Below, in pieces: positions 14,530 through 16,151 of a DNA stretch of 16,151 nt. Origin of the DNA: Planctomycetota bacterium. GTDB taxonomy: Bacteria > Planctomycetota > Planctomycetia > Pirellulales > Pirellulaceae. The stretch is taken from contig JAPLNJ010000654.1 in NCBI GenBank assembly GCA_026692885.1, positions 1-16,151 of the forward strand, in the 5' to 3' direction. The translations under genes were made by a program, and so were the position numbers. Numbering within the stretch: the stretch's first letter is position 1; the number at the start of each line of letters is the position of its first letter. Below the pieces are notes generated by a model. The model did not search any database. It was given only the letters and a program-made list of their open reading frames with translations, and was not told the DNA's origin.

Positions 14530-15984
14530 ATGACACAGACCATCGTGATTTTCGGAGCGTCCGGGGATTTGACCAGCCGCAAGTTGATTCCCGCCCTGTA
14601 CTCGTTGCATCAGAAGAAACGGCTCGCACCCGACACGCGGATCGTGGGCTTTGCCCGTACAGAATTCTCCCACGAGGCTTGGCGGCAGCGTCTGGCGGAA
14701 TCGACCTCGCGTTTTGTTGGGGAAAAATTCGACGCCTCCATTTGGGACGCGTTGGCTCCGCGCATTTTTTATTCGCCGGGGAGCGTCGACTCCGCCGAGG
14801 ACTTTCAAGCTCTGCGCCGGCTCTTACAGGAAATCGAAGGCGACGAGGCAGCGGCGCGGATGTACTATTTGGCGATGGCTCCCCAGTTCTACGGAACGGC
14901 CGTGGCGCACTTGGGTGCCGCGGGTCTAGCCGGCGAAACGCATGGATCCCGGCGTATCGTGGTGGAAAAGCCCTTCGGCACGGACTTGGCCAGCGCCCGG
15001 CAGGTTAACCGCCAGATTCACGAAGTCTTCGCCGAGAACCAGGTCTACCGCATCGACCACTACTTGGGAAAGGAGACCGTCCAAAACGTGCTGGTCCTGC
15101 GGTTTGCCAACACGATCTTCGAACCGGTCTGGAATCGAAATTACATCGAACACGTGGAGATCACGGCTGCCGAAGCCCTGACCGTCGGTCATCGGGCGGG
15201 CTATTACGATACGGCCGGCGTGCTGCGCGACATGCTCCAGGGTCATTTGCTGCAGTTGCTCTCCCTCGCCGCGATGGAGACGCCCGTCCGCTTCGAAGCC
15301 GAGGCGGTCCGTGACGAGAAGGTCAAGGTCCTCCGGGCCGTGCGGCCCCTGCGGCCGGAAGATGTGGCGACGGACACCCTCCGGGGCCAGTACGACGGAT
15401 ACCGTGCGGAAGCGGGCGTACGGCCGGACAGCCAGACGGCCACGTTCGCCGCGGTGAAACTGCACGTCGACAACTGGCGCTGGCAAGGTGTCCCCTTCTA
15501 CCTGCGCAGTGGCAAGGCCATGTCCTGCGGCACCACACAATTGGTCATCCAGTTCCGCGAACCGCCGTACATGCTGTTCGAGGGCGGCCCGCGCGATCAC
15601 CGCGATGCGAACCGCCTGATCATTCAGATTCAGCCGGCGGAAGGCATCCAACTCCATTTCCAGACGAAAGTGCCGGACGCGGGCATGCAACTCCGCATGA
15701 CCGACTTGAGCTTTCGCTTCCGCGAGAAGTTTTCCGGGCCGATGCCGGAAGCGTACCAGCGGCTGCTGTTGGATGTGAGCCACGGGGACCCCAGCCTGTT
15801 TGCGCGCGCGGACGAAGTGGAAGCTGCTTGGAGCCTTGTGGACCCGATCCAGGCGGCTTGGGACGAAGCGGCGCAGCCGCCCCTGCTGCGGTACGAGCCG
15901 GGCGAGTGGGGACCGGTCGAAGCGACCGAGTGGATGGGCCGGCAGGAGCGGCTGTGGTTCGACGCCTGCCCGGTTCTGCATTAG
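14530..15984 (+). CDS. zwf: Glucose-6-phosphate 1-dehydrogenase
   Basis: Catalyses the first step of the oxidative pentose phosphate (and Entner-Doudoroff) route: glucose-6-phosphate plus NAD(P)+ to 6-phosphogluconolactone; cytosolic. It has 484 residues, the usual length. The N-terminal Rossmann motif GASGDL is at 9-14, followed by TSRKLIPALY. EKPFG (146-150) and the active-site block RIDHYLGKE (174-182) carry the conserved K147, the D176-H177 pair and K181. The C-terminal half keeps VPFYLRSGKAM and RLLLDVSHGD, typical of the dehydrogenase's beta-sheet domain. The start is set by the GGAGGG seven bases upstream. It follows the lactonase gene closely, forming a short sugar-oxidation operon that may continue beyond the window. 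Nothing suggests truncation or transfer. NADP versus NAD preference cannot be judged. Confidence 0.97.
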   Translation: MTQTIVIFGASGDLTSRKLIPALYSLHQKKRLAPDTRIVGFARTEFSHEAWRQRLAESTSRFVGEKFDASIWDALAPRIFYSPGSVDSAEDFQALRRLLQEIEGDEAAARMYYLAMAPQFYGTAVAHLGAAGLAGETHGSRRIVVEKPFGTDLASARQVNRQIHEVFAENQVYRIDHYLGKETVQNVLVLRFANTIFEPVWNRNYIEHVEITAAEALTVGHRAGYYDTAGVLRDMLQGHLLQLLSLAAMETPVRFEAEAVRDEKVKVLRAVRPLRPEDVATDTLRGQYDGYRAEAGVRPDSQTATFAAVKLHVDNWRWQGVPFYLRSGKAMSCGTTQLVIQFREPPYMLFEGGPRDHRDANRLIIQIQPAEGIQLHFQTKVPDAGMQLRMTDLSFRFREKFSGPMPEAYQRLLLDVSHGDPSLFARADEVEAAWSLVDPIQAAWDEAAQPPLLRYEPGEWGPVEATEWMGRQERLWFDACPVLH

Positions 15985-16008
15985 GGCCGATGATTCTCGA
16001 GCCTGTCA

Positions 16009-16032
16009 TAACCCGAAGCGTAAGCGAGGGAG
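16009..16032 (+). repeat. TAACCCGAAGCG interspersed repeat
   Basis: The 24 bases beginning TAACCCGAAGCGTAAGCGAG match a short interspersed sequence I recall from many planctomycete genomes. It lies 24 bases after the zwf stop. Only one copy is present in this window, so the repeat status rests on memory. Confidence 0.45.
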
Positions 16033-16075
16033 GTTAGCCGAGTTCGCCGCGTTCAGCATCGTTCGAGAAATAAGT

Positions 16076-16151
16076 GAGCGGCAAGGCGCTAGCCGCCGGT
16101 TCCTGATCGACCAGATTGGCGGTAATACCGGCGGCTAGCGCCTTGCCGCTC
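16076..16151. repeat. Perfect 25-bp inverted repeat, GCTAGC-GCCGG family, copy 2
   Basis: Arms 16076-16100 and 16127-16151 are perfectly complementary over 25 bases, with a 26-base loop. The core GGCGCTAGCCGCCGG is shared with the element at 2126-2189. The window ends at the right arm, and GTGAG before the left arm suggests the element may continue by a base or two. It could act as a bidirectional transcription stop downstream of zwf, though no T-run is seen. Confidence 0.85.

Noticed and set aside
14926..15981. A 351-residue minus-strand frame antisense to zwf
   Set aside because: It lies wholly opposite a clear zwf; its composition is that of a shadow frame and no domain is recognised.

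Overview
The window looks like a high-GC chromosomal segment of a planctomycete, probably from the Pirellulales. This rests on a giant surface protein with the LEPR-type N-terminal motif and a C-terminal dockerin pair, on many short palindromic repeats of the kind common in these genomes, and on Shine-Dalgarno-led metabolic genes. The assignment is inferred from sequence character; no search was run.

Layout. (1) Positions 1-2270 hold no intact gene. They form a gene graveyard: remnants of a Tn7/Tn5053-like transposon (TniB-type ATPase and TnsA-like nuclease, minus strand), the C-terminal end of a cobalamin-binding-domain protein (plus strand) and the C-terminal end of a glutathione peroxidase (minus strand). 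Between and inside them lie at least ten inverted repeats, and nearly every gene break coincides with a repeat. (2) Positions 2275-12813 (minus strand) are one 3512-residue ORF. It encodes a modular, probably exported protein: LamG-like, SbsA-type Ig-like, glycine-rich, two tandem beta-helix units, beta-helix/choice-of-anchor-Q-like, CARDB-like, PPC-like, more Ig-like domains, a metalloprotease-like module that has lost its catalytic motif, a second PPC-like domain, a domain beginning SADPNEM, an Fn3-like domain, a dockerin and a C-terminal tail. (3) Positions 12814-13495 are intergenic, with one strong palindrome and no gene I recognise. (4) Positions 13496-13600 encode the last 35 residues of a bacterioferritin, with no head. 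(5) Positions 13622-15984 (plus strand) hold an intact two-gene unit: an SMP-30/gluconolactonase-family lactonase and zwf (glucose-6-phosphate dehydrogenase), 35 bases apart. (6) Positions 15985-16151 are again repeats, including a perfect 25-bp inverted repeat of the same family as the one at 2126-2189.

How the parts relate. The lactonase and Zwf plausibly act in sequence: Zwf makes 6-phosphogluconolactone (or a free sugar lactone) and the SMP-30 protein would open it. The giant protein is a monocistronic surface or cell-wall component unrelated to that pathway. The left part records transposon invasion followed by decay, in which palindromic repeats have decapitated or split several genes.
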